A stretch of 64,000 nucleotides of DNA from Azolla caroliniana. Its lineage: Eukaryota > Polypodiophyta. Both the position numbers and the translations under genes were made by a program. The notes beneath the pieces are model-generated. The model was given only the letters and a program-made list of their open reading frames with translations. It was not told the origin of the DNA and did no database searches. How positions within the stretch are numbered: the first letter of the stretch is position 1; each line of letters begins with the position of its first letter. Shown one piece after another: positions 37,487 through 48,885 of the stretch. Location of the stretch: NCBI GenBank assembly GCA_043228905.1, contig JBHGNT010000030.1:62001-126000 (forward strand). Direction: 5' to 3'.

Positions 37487-37589
37487 ATAGATTTATTGGA
37501 CTTCTAGCTCACAACCTCATGGCTATAAATGTATATATAGGCAAAGGTCATTATTGGAAATGATAATTCATCAATTCCACCACTAACAT

Positions 37590-37890
37590 GTGATTTATGT
37601 ACATAAATATGTGGATAGAGTTTGTCCATAATCTTAGAGGTTTTTTGGATAACATAAAAGGTAATCCACAACAGGAAGAGTTACAAAGATTGGAGTTTCA
37701 TGCCATATGGGACAAAAGAAAATTTTATAGCCAAAATTTTGACAAGGTGGATTGTTTTTACTCTATACAAAAGTATTTTTTTAAGTCGATAGTTAGGATT
37801 TAACATGGAGTAATTACCTAAACGTACATATTTCATGTACAACCTTAGGGGGCTTCTAAATACTAATGTAGTATCTTCTTTCTTTGGATG
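37590..37890 (+). pseudogene. LINE extreme C-terminus and 3' UTR
   Basis: An open stretch to 37803 reads WIEFVHNLRGFLDNIKGN and EFHAIWDKRKFY, matching the last ~65 residues of the intact LINE (WIEIVHNLRGILDGIKGN). It is followed by CTAATGTAGTATC at 37863-37875, the LINE 3' terminus, and then (GT)n. It lies head to head with the minus-strand LINE ending at 37486. Confidence 0.8.
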
Positions 37891-39494
37891 TGTGTGTGTG
37901 TGTGTATAAAATTGAATTGGGGATTAAATGACAGTCATACAACAATGGATTTCATGGTACAAGCTTCTTCATTATTAAAGTTTGCAAGCTTGACATAATC
38001 ATCATCATTTACTTTGTAGAAAGGTCAATTAGTTTTGAAATATTTTAGGTAATTGCAAAATACTTTCGAGTAGTTATGTTTTGCTAATTCGGGGAAAAGC
38101 AAACCAACATCCATGAAGAAATTTCAATAGGGTATGATCTGAAAAAGATACTTTTGGGAAGATCCAATTTCAAGAGATAATCATAAATTTCAAGTAAGGT
38201 AAAGGATGAAATGATATGTACTTATGTGGAAAAGGGGATTAGAATGGGTTTAATCAAATGTGGTACACGTTGCCAAATGTTAAAATGTTGATATGGGTGA
38301 TAATAATATACAAAAAACAAGATCGCACTACATAATTAACTTGATGAAGTTTTTGGAGAAATATAGGCATCAAATAGGTTGGAATCTTCATGAAAAATTT
38401 TCCTCCAATCTATACACTCGTTGAATGGTCTAGTAAAAGTACATAATCTGTAGCATGTATAGTCAAGTATTTGCAATGGAAAAGCAACACATCATCACAA
38501 AGTTGAATAAAAGCGCATGGGAATATAAGTGAAATGTATATCAATTCAGTGTGGGAAAGTGATTTAATATTCATCAACTCTTGCATCAATAGGGTTATGT
38601 CAAGTATAACTTTGCCAAATAAGTGTGCATCTCTCTCAGTTTCATCATCATTGGGTAAGTTTTGGTTGTATACAATATGTTGTTGATTTGCAATTTAAAG
38701 TCATCTAAAGAATATATTTACTTTTCTCCAACGTCTCAATTTATGGTTCTTAAAGTATCAATCAAGTTGTTTTATCATTAAGGCCATTCTCATTGTTCTC
38801 ATTGTATAAGAGCCCCTTCTACCTTCTCTTTGAATGTGTCATGGGCCAATTTTGGCCTTAGAATACGTTAATATATCTTTCTTTCTTTCTTTCTGACAAT
38901 CATAGTGACTTAATAAAGATATTATTTCTTGAGTATCTTAACTGCCGTGACCAAAGAATAACATTACAACCGAGTCAAAGAATTCCACGACAAGTTAGTG
39001 TTGTTGGAGACCAGATGATTCACATAAAAATATTTGTGTGGATTCCAAATGGATTGGTTGAAAAACATGATACCGTTGTTATACAAAATAAGAAATCAAT
39101 TGTTTAAGAACTTCAACAAATTCTTCTAGATGAAGAAGACTAAACAAGAGATCTATTGAGAGTCGAGACAACAAGAGGAAAATACTCTAAAAGCTTAACC
39201 TTCTATGCTAGTACCGCAAGAGCAAAAGCAAACAAAAAAAACAGAATATATACAATTGATTGTAACAAGAAGCTCAAAACCAAATTAAAACTATAAATAG
39301 AAGTCATTTCAACCATCTTATGAAATAATCTAAATAATTCTTAGGAAAAAGAGGCTCATCATTAGAGGTTGTTTTGAAATTATCACAAGATGTATTGTTG
39401 TGCAAAGGGTTATTGGACCAAAAAACTCCAGAACCCAAAAAGGAAGAAAACTCTTATGATGAGATGTTTTATGGTTGAATGTGATGCTTTTAAT
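37891..39494. other. Intergenic DNA with a LINE tail
   Basis: Mostly AT-rich with no genes. A (GT)n tract of about ten units lies at 37889-37906. At 38800-38905 a plus-strand fragment (GGGCCAATTTTGGCC ... then four TTTC units) matches the second LINE tail type. Confidence 0.5.
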
Positions 39495-39610
39495 ACTTTT
39501 CCCAAAAAAAAAACTACTTCCATTAGTTAAGTCAATGTACATAGGATAATATACAACAACTCATACCTTACATGCCAAGTTGCATGGCTACAAAAAGTCC
39601 AACATGTACA
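39495..39610 (-). mobile_element. L1-type LINE 3' end, minus strand
   Basis: The reverse complement reads CAAGTTGGCATG..., AGTTGTATATTATCCTATG, CTAACTAATGGAAGTAG, a T run, GGGAAAAG. This matches 30226-30310 nearly base for base over about 80 bp, showing both are the same subfamily. Confidence 0.8.
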
Positions 39611-39841
39611 AAGGAATCAACAAAAAATAAGCTAATAATCACCGGATTAAGAGGGATGAATAGATGAGGATGAGCACTGAGCAGCCTTCCCTTGAACGAT
39701 CTCGATTATAGTTTTTAATACTTTTCAATGTTCATGTTGATGACATGGGTATATATGAAGTAACCATGGTGGATTTATAGTAGAGCAAGCTCTTAAATGA
39801 ATTTACATGAAGAATATTTGAACTCTTTGACTAATGTATAT

Positions 39842-40400
39842 GGATTAATGTTGTATAAATGTGTGTTCTTTGCTTTGGGAGAACTAAAAAGAACACGTCA
39901 CTAGTCAACAAGGACGTTGATCAATGCCTTTCGTCCAATAATCACCCTTATTTTGACTCAATAATGGAACCTGTGGATACCCAACAACCATATGCTAGAA
40001 ATGATTTTGCGATGTTAATTGATAAATTTTGGGATATACCAAACACATATTGCCAACAAAAATGTGGTATGAATACCATGAGAACTCACTAGTGAGTTAT
40101 GAAGGTAATTACATGGCATGAAAGGGGAGTTTGTTCTCCTTCAAAGAAATATAATATGTGGAGAAATATTTCAAGTAGTGAATGGGATGTATTATGTGAA
40201 ATGGAGCATAAGTATCATGCTAAAACTTGGTCTTCTTTCAACATAAATGATATCATGTTTATTATGCTAGAGTTGATGGCGGACCTTATTTTGATGCAAT
40301 CCTTATTGTGAGGAACAAGCTCCACCATGTGTTGATTCAAAGTGACGTTCATGGACGATTCATATATCACCTATGAAGGGGAAAGGATAGGGGTCATGGG
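39842..40400 (+). pseudogene. LINE ORF1 tail and endonuclease start
   Basis: At 40099 an open frame begins MKVITWHERGVCSPSKK, the shape of an L1 ORF2 apurinic-endonuclease start (family norm: M-K-[IL]-[IL]-S-W-N-x-R-G). The Asn is replaced by His, and the frame is short and closed at 40311. The open stretch before it (39859-40092) may be the end of ORF1. The unit is cut off by the poly-T of the minus-strand LINE at 40403. Confidence 0.5.
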
Positions 40401-40402
40401 CA

Positions 40403-43390
40403 TTTTTTTTTTTTTTTTTTTTTCCAAAAAAAGATACTACATTAGTATTAGAAAACCGCCATAAGGCTAAACATACAAGCTATACCGATCCCCTATATTT
40501 TTCTAAAGTCTAACCATTGGCTTGAATAAACACTTTGGTGTTGAGTAGAACCACTCCACCTTACCAAAATACCGTCTATAAAATATACCTATGTCCCAAA
40601 TGGCATGAAACTCCACCCGCCTAAGCTCCGCTTGATGCGTATTACCTTTTATACCATCCAAAATCCCTCTAAGATTATGTACAATCTCTATCCAAATTCC
40701 GGAGATTATTTGAGCAGGTCTTTCAGTCATATTTTGAAATACCTTCAAACATCGAGCCTTCCAAATATACCAAATTGTAATACTGCTTACCAATTGCCAT
40801 ATTTGAGGTTTATCAGTTTGTATTTGTGGATTCGGAGGGATCAAAATTTTTTCCATCATACCATGCCTCACCATAATAGCATCCGCAACCTCCTCCTGTT
40901 CATATTCCATCGGTTTATCATGTACCGCTGCCCATAATACTGCACCCCATGTGTACACTGCTCTAGGATATATTGGAATTAAAAATTTTATAATTTGTTT
41001 CCATATATCCATAGCAAAACCACAACTCCACAAACAATGTTTAGCAGTCTCTATTACATCTGTACAAAAAGGACACATCTTGTCTACATTTCCTTTTCGC
41101 CACCCATTAACTGGTATAGCATTATGAACCAACAACCATCGAAAACCAACAATTTTCCTACTCATCTTTATACCCCATAACCATTTCCAAAATTGTTTAA
41201 GATGTTGTGGAGAAAGGTCATTTCGTCTCCAAACAATATTTGCAGTTGGTTCTTTCCATGATCTAGCAGCTAATACTTTCCTACCAATCCTCACAGAATA
41301 CTGAAAAAACGGCACATATTTAATGTTATCTTGCATCCTCACCTTCCAATACAGTTCTCCAGGATCCCAAGTTAGTGTAGATATTGATCTCCTTTCCAAA
41401 ATCCAAATCCTCCACAAACAATTCACCTTTTGAGGATCCGGGTCTAATACCCAATTTGATCCATCATTTGCAATCACCCTCACTTCTTTATGTAAACAAA
41501 AACTAAACAAATCATGTTCCATAGATGTACAGATTAACCTACCATCATCCTGTACATCAAAAGTCATGCATTCTTGTTCCCCAATATAGGCTTTCACTCC
41601 AATTAAAACATCCAATGGAGTAAATAAACCCATCCACTTGTGTGTAGTATATCCAATTTGCATTTGAACATTAACAAGGGCATTCTGGATCGCAGAATAC
41701 ATTATCTTCCCACCCCTTATATTACTAATTAATAGCATTTGTTGATCTATAGATTTAGACAAAAAAGTTATCCATGCACCTATAGACTGTGCTGGCCCAC
41801 GATCTAATTCTGCCCATGCACATTTAGTACGCTTTCCCAACATTTGTCCTCTTAGGTCAGTCAACCATGAATTCCAAATCAGCGGTTGCCTACAGAATTC
41901 AGATTCTGTTTTTGGCAATGTCTTAACTAAATCACGAGAAATATCTTTCCATGCTTTAAGAACACATCGAGCAAATCTATCTTCCCAACTTGTAGCAATA
42001 GCCAATTTATTATGTTCCATAAAAGCCCATCTAGCACTAGGCGTCCAATCTCCACCCGTCTTGGGACAAAACCTTTGCAATTCATAAAACAACAATTGTT
42101 TCCAAGGTTCCGATCCTGGCAATAATCCTCGAATCACCAATTTTGCCATTAAAGCTTTCGATTGTTGTAATGGATCCACAATCCCTAATCCTCCTTGATC
42201 CAATGGCTTAACAATTGTGGACCAAGAGACTTTTGCCCTAGCATGGCTTCCATCATTACCAGACCACAAATAATTTCGAATCAATCTTTGCAATTGTCCC
42301 ATACATGATCTCGAAAAACTCCAACATGACATAATATACCAGAGACTAGACAACAAAACATGATTAACGACTATCACTCTACCCGCAAATGATAGTTTAG
42401 CTTTACTCCAAAACATAAGTTTTTTCCTAATTTTCAATAACAAAGAAGCAACCTGAATTTCTGAAGAAATATTCAACCCTACTTGACATCCCAAATATCT
42501 AACTGAATTGCCCTCGGGAACCCATCTGAAATCTGGATGAGGACTCCATTGTGGAGTTGTGGAATCGGACGACACCCAAAAACCCACTGATTTATTCCAA
42601 TTAATTGCTGCACCTGCAGCTATACAAAATGTTTGCATTGCTGTGTACATGTTCTGCAGATTATTATTGTGACAATCCAGATACAAACTTGTGTCATCAG
42701 CAAATTCTACATCAACCACATTTGTCCCATCAATGGGCATTGCTATTCCTTTTAATCCAACATCTTCAGCAGTCAAAAACAAACTCATTGCTTCAGCAAA
42801 AAACAGAAATAGATATGGTGCAAGTGGACAGCCTTGTCTTACACTTCGGGAAATTTGAAACTCATCACCTTTAACCCCTCCAGCCAAAACAGAACTGCAT
42901 GCTGAATTATACAAAGAAGACACTCCTATCACCCATTTCTCCGGAAAACCCAATCTTACAAGAGTACCCTGAAGGAATTCCCAATCAACACGATCATATG
43001 CTTTTTCAAAGTCAAGTAACAAAATCACTAAATTCTCTTTTTTCTTCCTAGCCAAGGCAATGGCTTCCCAAAAAAAGAACAAATTATCCAGTATACTTCT
43101 TTCCTGAATAAAACCTGTTTGGGTGATATGAATCAAATCATGCAAAAAAGGTTGCACTCTCAAAGCCAATGTTTTTGCAAAGACTTTATATATTGTATTT
43201 AACAAAGTTATTGGTCTCCATTTTCTAATATCATCTGATATACCTTCACCCTTAGGTATTAAATAAATCAAACCAACTGCCATACTACGAGGCATATACC
43301 CAGTGTCAAAAATTCTTTGATAAGCTTTTGTTAAATCTTCCCCAATATATTCCCAATAATTTATACACAAGATGATGTCCAATGTATTGA
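40403..43390 (-). mobile_element. L1-type LINE, 5'-truncated, with intact RT frame
   Basis: The 3' end (left) is a run of 21 T followed by CCAAAAAAAGATACTACATTAG, antisense of the local LINE terminus. The right end is cut at the start of the RT domain, so endonuclease and ORF1 are absent. The homogeneous poly-A tail and open frame indicate a recent insertion. I could not find a target duplication. Confidence 0.85.
40503..43382 (-). CDS. LINE reverse transcriptase with C-terminal zinc domain, 959 codons
   Basis: This is the RT used for target-primed reverse transcription of the LINE. Motif A LLLDFEKAYD lies at residues 121-130, motif B SVRQGCPLAPYLF at 180-192, and motif C FADD at 227-230 (F in place of the usual Y). 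Thumb and connection carry QGGLGIVDP. A CCHC-type zinc motif CPFCTDVIETAKHCLWSC lies at about 769-787, and a C-terminal region follows with WYIWKARCLKVFQ. The frame is uninterrupted for 2.88 kb, in contrast with every other LINE here. The listed Met is just the first in the truncated frame; a full element would have an endonuclease before it. No host role is suggested. Confidence 0.88.
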   Translation of the reverse strand: MDIILCINYWEYIGEDLTKAYQRIFDTGYMPRSMAVGLIYLIPKGEGISDDIRKWRPITLLNTIYKVFAKTLALRVQPFLHDLIHITQTGFIQERSILDNLFFFWEAIALARKKKENLVILLLDFEKAYDRVDWEFLQGTLVRLGFPEKWVIGVSSLYNSACSSVLAGGVKGDEFQISRSVRQGCPLAPYLFLFFAEAMSLFLTAEDVGLKGIAMPIDGTNVVDVEFADDTSLYLDCHNNNLQNMYTAMQTFCIAAGAAINWNKSVGFWVSSDSTTPQWSPHPDFRWVPEGNSVRYLGCQVGLNISSEIQVASLLLKIRKKLMFWSKAKLSFAGRVIVVNHVLLSSLWYIMSCWSFSRSCMGQLQRLIRNYLWSGNDGSHARAKVSWSTIVKPLDQGGLGIVDPLQQSKALMAKLVIRGLLPGSEPWKQLLFYELQRFCPKTGGDWTPSARWAFMEHNKLAIATSWEDRFARCVLKAWKDISRDLVKTLPKTESEFCRQPLIWNSWLTDLRGQMLGKRTKCAWAELDRGPAQSIGAWITFLSKSIDQQMLLISNIRGGKIMYSAIQNALVNVQMQIGYTTHKWMGLFTPLDVLIGVKAYIGEQECMTFDVQDDGRLICTSMEHDLFSFCLHKEVRVIANDGSNWVLDPDPQKVNCLWRIWILERRSISTLTWDPGELYWKVRMQDNIKYVPFFQYSVRIGRKVLAARSWKEPTANIVWRRNDLSPQHLKQFWKWLWGIKMSRKIVGFRWLLVHNAIPVNGWRKGNVDKMCPFCTDVIETAKHCLWSCGFAMDIWKQIIKFLIPIYPRAVYTWGAVLWAAVHDKPMEYEQEEVADAIMVRHGMMEKILIPPNPQIQTDKPQIWQLVSSITIWYIWKARCLKVFQNMTERPAQIISGIWIEIVHNLRGILDGIKGNTHQAELRRVEFHAIWDIGIFYRRYFGKVEWFYSTPKCLFKPMVRL

Positions 43391-45250
43391 GCTATGGTGA
43401 TGCTTAAATAAAGATATTCACTGTGGGGAACCACTATTTTTGTCAAATGATCTTTTAATATGCGTTATAATGTGGGTCGAATACACTTCAATACATTGCC
43501 ACAATGTCATGTATAAGTTAATTTCAAAATCTTGACTATTTCTTATACATTTTAAAGAGTGTTCTATGAAACCCACATTGTCATAATTTTGCCATTGCTA
43601 CCATGAACCAAGAAGGTTTTGCATTATGTTTTGAAACCTCTTCAATACTTATTGTGGAGAAAGAGAGATAAGATGGGGATCACATGGGTTGCATGGAACT
43701 ATCTAGCAACCCTACACACTTGGGGGAGCTACATTATATACACACATGATGACTCGTAAATTTTCCGCTATTACAAGACATGCGTCATTCACAACGGGGA
43801 TATATATTCTCCAATATTCTATCGAGGAGGGTGTACTATACAAGGGAAGACACCAATTATGGTATCATGGTGACAATTACTTGATGAAAGTATTCCACTT
43901 AAAATTATTTGTTCTTCATACACTCAACATATGGTTGTTTCATGGCATGAAGCACTCTCTTTATATGTATGGGAATCATCACCTTGTAGAGAGCATTGTT
44001 AATTCCTTGCAAAAGGCACCATCGCTTTGATGGAGAGCATTGTTAATTCTATGCAAAAGGACTCATGTTTTATAGATTATTATGCTAGCATGGAAAAGAG
44101 AGATTACACCCTCAGTTGAGCCATTTGTTTTGTTTAAGGGTAAATAAGGTGAGAGTTGTGGTTGAGGCTCAATCTCAAAGATTTTGCATTTTATTGAATT
44201 GCAACGATTATTATGCATAATGCGCAATTATGGGTTTATTTGGAAACAACTATAGAGTATAACGTTGATGTAGGCCCATTTGCCTAGATTACTATTGAAG
44301 TGTCATTTTTGTTAATTGGTGCAAGTTGAAAGTCTTTCCTCCATGGAGCGTTTAACTTGCCTATTGGCGTCAATATCCATTTAGTGGTGATACCATTAAA
44401 TTATGGAACCATTGTTGTTTTAAGTTGAGGAGGATCCATGGGTTGATTGGTATTTATGGGATAAGATTCAGTTTTACAAGTGACTACTAATCTCTTGAAC
44501 TATTGCTCCATTGAGTTTCTTTTGTGATTATCATTATAGATTAAACAAGAATAGAAGGTACATAACTATAATCTTATGTATGGTGACAAATATTGAAATG
44601 TAGTTGGCATTCTAAAATCCACTTCTAGAAAAGGTTTTTGTTTTGAGAATATTGATTAGGGGTTTACCTTTGAAGAGACATGGACTAACAATAGGCAATT
44701 GGTTCATTTGCATTGCTAAGGAAGAAGATAACACTAATTGTTAAGTCTATCTCGACAAGGCATTAAGGAATAAAGTTCAAATGTCTCACCCAAACCAACC
44801 CTACGGGAGGTTACCTGGTACAATCAAATCAAGTAGTCCATTATCAAATAAAGATTTGTTTGATAGTATGGACAATTGGCTAAGAAGAAATCAATTTATT
44901 TTTGTAGGTTGTTCTGGTGTTTTACTTTTTCCGATTTCATATTTATCTTTGGATGGACAAATAAGGACCAAGCCATCAATCCAACAAAAGATAGAAATTT
45001 AACGAGCTCCAATCTTTGCCACGTAATTTCGCACCTACTTGTTTTCAAAGAATAATAATACTTCTTTGAGTTGTAGAAACATCGGAACCCATAACTTCTT
45101 ATGTGCAACTTTTGGTTGGTGATGGGTGACGAGAATAAGCATTTATAGTGTTTGCACATTGTTTCTACTTTGATCCTCGTGAAATAAGTAATTTTTATCA
45201 GAATTGTCGAAAACACCTGAAAGGATCCAGACGTGTCTCGTATAGCATAC
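43391..45250. other. Intergenic DNA, possible LINE endonuclease scraps
   Basis: No supported gene. At about 44660-44690 the plus strand can be read as a TFEETWTNNRQ phrase, faintly like the TWxNxR motif of LINE endonucleases. A ~110-bp block at 44288-44400 is a diverged copy of 48060-48190 (shared GCAAGT, GGAG-GT, ATTGGCG, GTGRCACC/GTGATACC). Confidence 0.35.
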
Positions 45251-45528
45251 AACATTAATAGAGTACAATATTTGATTGCCCATTAGATTTGGGGTATATT
45301 TCTCAATTTTGTCTAATTTCGCTATGTTGTTATTTGCCACCAACACAATTGTATTTTGTGCAATTTACACAACTTGGTTCAAGATCGAAGATGGAGATTG
45401 TTTTCCTCTTTTTGAGATATCGGGAATTGCATCATAAATGGGATATGCACAATGTTCATGTATTTGATAGTAGGGATGGAGTTAGAGAATATCTATACAA
45501 GCTAAAGAAAATATTGATTGCCTCAAGC

Positions 45529-46415
45529 ATGGAAGCTCCGGACATCGCCACTACTAAACACGCACCTCTCACATGCCCCTCGTTTGATAAAGAGAAAATG
45601 CAAGATAAATACAACCCAGGTAGCAAGAGTCCTGTTGAGATTAGTTTCACTAGCGAAGAAATGTTACTATTGGAGCAGGAGATAGATCGTCTTGAGCGAA
45701 TAGTAGTCATATGCTGAGTGGTGGGCTCCCGCCCAAATAGAGGCTTATTACGAGTATGTTGCAAGGCAAGTACCATGCACAAGTAGGTGGAATAAAGGAA
45801 GTCCAACTGCTTGGTAAAGGCCTCTATCAAATCTTCCTAGAGGACAATGATGCCGTAGTGAAACTCATAGCAATGTCTCCCTGCCAGATCCGAAACACAT
45901 GGTTGTTCATGCGTAAATGGACACATGGTTTTAACCCAGAGAAGGCTGCGCAACACGATGACTCCATGAAAAAGGTAACAATGTTGTTTCCTGGTTTATC
46001 CTTAGAATACAACATGTTACTTCCTACAATTGGAAACTCCTTTGGTATGATGTTGGACGAGGACCTCACGCTAGTGGACAAGCTAAAGAAGCAACTAGGC
46101 CCTCCCTCTATACAACTTTTGGTGCCGGACATCGATAAACTTCCTTCCAAGATCCTCATTCCTGGAAAAAACGGAATGCGGTTTGAACAACGCATAGAAG
46201 TGATCGGTGCACCGGGGCAATGTTTTGCATGCAAAAAATTTGGTCATTTAAAAAAGAATTGCCGCACGAGAGGCACTAAAGATCCCACCAAGGAGACCCG
46301 AGAAGGTCACGGAAGGAAAAAGTATAGAATGTTGGAGACGGTTTATGTCATTGCCAATACAAGACCAAGCCAACATACTCCTTGGAATCAGGGGCGGATG
46401 GGCTATGAGATCTGA
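45529..46415 (+). pseudogene. LINE ORF1 (nucleic-acid-binding, CCHC zinc knuckle), broken
   Basis: The first part (45529-45717) is an acidic N-terminus ending at a TGA. The second (45756-46415, another frame) has the DUF4283-like fold common in plant LINE ORF1 (VQLLGKGLYQIFLED..., TWLFMRKW) and one zinc knuckle CFACKKFGHLKKNC at about 46223-46264. It would bind the LINE RNA. The frameshift lies between 45715 and 45760. Confidence 0.75.
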
Positions 46416-46619
46416 AATCATTAATGCTTTATTGATTAGGGAAGCTGTTAATCAAAGGACGACAATAGAGAAATGGATAGGCTACGAGGAGGAGGGTTCT
46501 TTGATCCCAAGAGGTAGGGAAACACCAAACAGGATCACAAGCTCTGAATTGCAAGATAATGAGACACCAACACAGAATAAGGCAATTCAAGTACTAGCGT
46601 ATATTGGGTATAAATGGAT

Positions 46620-47051
46620 TGTTAATAATTAGGTAATTAAGCAAGGGTTAATTAGTACCTAATTATGTGATTAAGTTAAACGAAAGATTATGTGATATGT
46701 GTGTGAGAGGAAGAGAGAGAGAGAGAGATACACGTATGAACAACACAAGATGAGGGATGAGTAACTATATTAAATTAGCTTTATCATCATCATCAAATAC
46801 AAAAATGCCCACAATGAGGTATATATAGATCTCATGTGCAAGGGTGCATATGTGTGAGGAGAATATAGGTACAAAGGTGTAAGTCCTATATTAAAATTAC
46901 TTGGGAGTGGAGGATTTAGGATATCCCACTTAAGTACAAGGTCCTATTTAAGGAGTTATAGTCAACACTTCTAACTAGATTCTATCTAGGTAACTACGAA
47001 GTTACATGGTTGACTAACTAACTAAACTAAGTTGAGCTTGATCTCTCAACA
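46620..47051 (-). mobile_element. Solo LTR, 432 bp, minus orientation
   Basis: On the minus strand it begins TGTTGAGAGATCAAGC at 47051 and ends ...ATTAACA at 46620. Borders are TGGAT (46615-46619) and TTGAT (47052-47056), matching at 4 of 5. A TATATATA box at about 46821-46828 and a downstream (TC)n (GA on the plus strand, 46713-46729) follow the same order as in the copia LTR at 58836. It splits the LINE. Confidence 0.75.
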
Positions 47052-47056
47052 TTGAT

Positions 47057-47830
47057 TGTAGATCCTGATCCTATCAAAGTACAACTAGATTGGCACATAT
47101 GTACTCACGAAAACACATGGCTACGTAAGGTTAGTTGGGAGCCTTTGCAATGGACATGGCATGATCCCTACGCGGGGCAAGGAAGCAAACCCATCCCTTT
47201 CTTTCAATTCAGAACTAGATTGGGTCGCCATATTCTAGCTGCTCAAACCGCATGAGAGCTGGTTGTTGCAAAGGTCTGGCACACATATCATGTTCCTCAC
47301 ACAATTATCACCAAGTTTTGGAAAAAAATTTGGAAACAACAACACGCACGACGAATCACCACTTTCTAATTGCTATTAATACATAGGTCACTACTGGTTG
47401 GTGCATGGTAGTGTGGGAACCTTAGCTCTCCTAATTGTGTAGTGTGCCCAAATGCAATATAATCAATCCGACACGCTTTGTGGGACTGCCCAGAGGCCCA
47501 TAGAATATGGCAGGGGGTTGGTCGATATTGCAATTATGCCACGTGCAAGGCTTAATCATGTGGGGAAATATATGTTGGCTATCATGGCAGGCCCCAATCG
47601 ACAGATACGAGTATCGGGAGGGGATGACTTTGGTGATAAAAGCACAAGAGGTTTTTTTCTCCACCATCGACAATGTCCACTCAACTCCTATCAATGCCAA
47701 ATCTCAAGTTGTGTTGGAATTGGTTAGCCCAATAACTCTTTGGACTCTATGGAAACAACGATGCGACGGGTCTTCACCAACCAAACTGCGCAGCCAACAT
47801 TGTTAATGCAATAGATATGGTGTGATGTTG
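47057..47830 (+). pseudogene. LINE ORF2 C-terminal remnant
   Basis: The reading VDPDPIKVQLDWHI, WEPLQWTW and PFFQFRTRLGRHILAAQ matches the intact LINE's VLDPDPQKVNCLWRI and PFFQYSVRIGRKVLAAR. It breaks at TGA (47253) and changes frame several times afterwards, with LWKQRC at about 47755. Confidence 0.75.
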
Positions 47831-48189
47831 TAGCCACTCTAAAAAGTCAACATGATAGCTTCAAGGGGGACTCTGATGGAGTTGAAAGATAACGACTAGC
47901 CTTCATCTAGCAATGGTCGACCTCCCCCTTTATTGAGTCGGTGGGCATCCACATAAGATGGACCTATTGCATCCCTACATGGATTTGTATATATTAATCT
48001 CATATGTAAAATTTTATAACTAATGGAAGGAGTTTTTTTTTGGAAAAAAAAGAAACGAAAGTATTGATGTGGCAATTTCGTTTTTTGGAGCAAGTCGAAA
48101 AGTTTCTTTTAGTGGAGTGTTCTTCGTGCATATTGGCGATTTAGCATGTTCCACTACCTCATGACTTAGTAGTGACACCACTCAATTAT

Positions 48190-48300
48190 CGTAGAAATAG
48201 ATAGATAGATTCTATTATTGTTTTCGGAGGTCAAATATGACCTATGAGACCAAAAATATTACATTTCACGTGAAACATGTTAAAGTGAGTAACAAATCTC
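48190..48300 (-). mobile_element. LINE 3' tail, second type, minus strand
   Basis: The sequence GTCAAATATGACCTATGAGACC and AAAAATATTACATTTCAC is the reverse complement of 31040-31085. An ATAGATAGATAGATTC tail on its left mirrors CTATCTATCT at 31115. The Ty3 coding sequence starts right after it. Confidence 0.8.
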
Positions 48301-48301
48301 G

Positions 48302-48733
48302 ATGTTCAAGAAATTTAACAATGAATGTTGCAATCAAGAGCTGGTAGTGGCGCTAATAGACCATGGATCCGAGATCAATATGATGTCCATGGACTTTTAC
48401 AAGAAGGGGAAATGGCCGATCAACACCAAACACAGCTGGAAGATACGCGCGGTGACCCGCGCTACGGAGGAGCTGCACGGGGCGTGCCCGAACGTACGCG
48501 TGAAGATCGGCGATGACGAGATAGACCAACACTTTTTGGTGCAAGAGACGTCCTCACACCCAGTGATACTCGACGAACTGTACATCACAACATCACGCAT
48601 GGAGACAAAGGTGCTCGACAACGACTCGGCATACGCGCGTGTGAAGAGTCAAGACGGACGACACTTCGTCCAATTTCTGATCGTGAGACCGAATCATGAG
48701 CGTAACCGCGAGACTCTCGGCGGCGACAACTGA
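48302..48733 (+). pseudogene. Ty3 aspartic protease region
   Basis: The retropepsin active-site motif reads ALIDHGSEINMMS, with D-H-G where D-[ST]-G is the rule, at about residue 20 of the open stretch. The substitution would abolish or reduce activity if original to the element. The frame is closed by TGA at 48731. Confidence 0.75.
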
Positions 48734-48885
48734 GGGGATTTTTAAAGAGGGCTATCAAGGCGTGGGGCCGTGATAGTCCGGACGCGCCAGAGGAACCCCA
48801 CACCTGTACCATAGGTAGGAAATTTTGGCTCTCCGACAATAGAGGTTGTACATTAACTGGCATCAGTAGCAGGGAGAAGAAGAAG

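Larger units (their letters stand above)
45280..48060 (+). mobile_element. L1-type LINE with ORF1 and 3' end, RT deleted
   Basis: ORF1 sequence (from about 45529) is followed directly, apart from the solo LTR, by the C-terminal zinc region of ORF2 (47057-47830). The element ends with CTAATGGAAGGAG, a T run, GG and an A tail at 48019-48050. Endonuclease and RT are missing, so it is an internally deleted copy. Confidence 0.75.

Noticed and set aside
43746-44030. 94-codon plus-strand frame
   Set aside because: No motif, and it lies in DNA flanked by LINE pieces; not supported as a gene.
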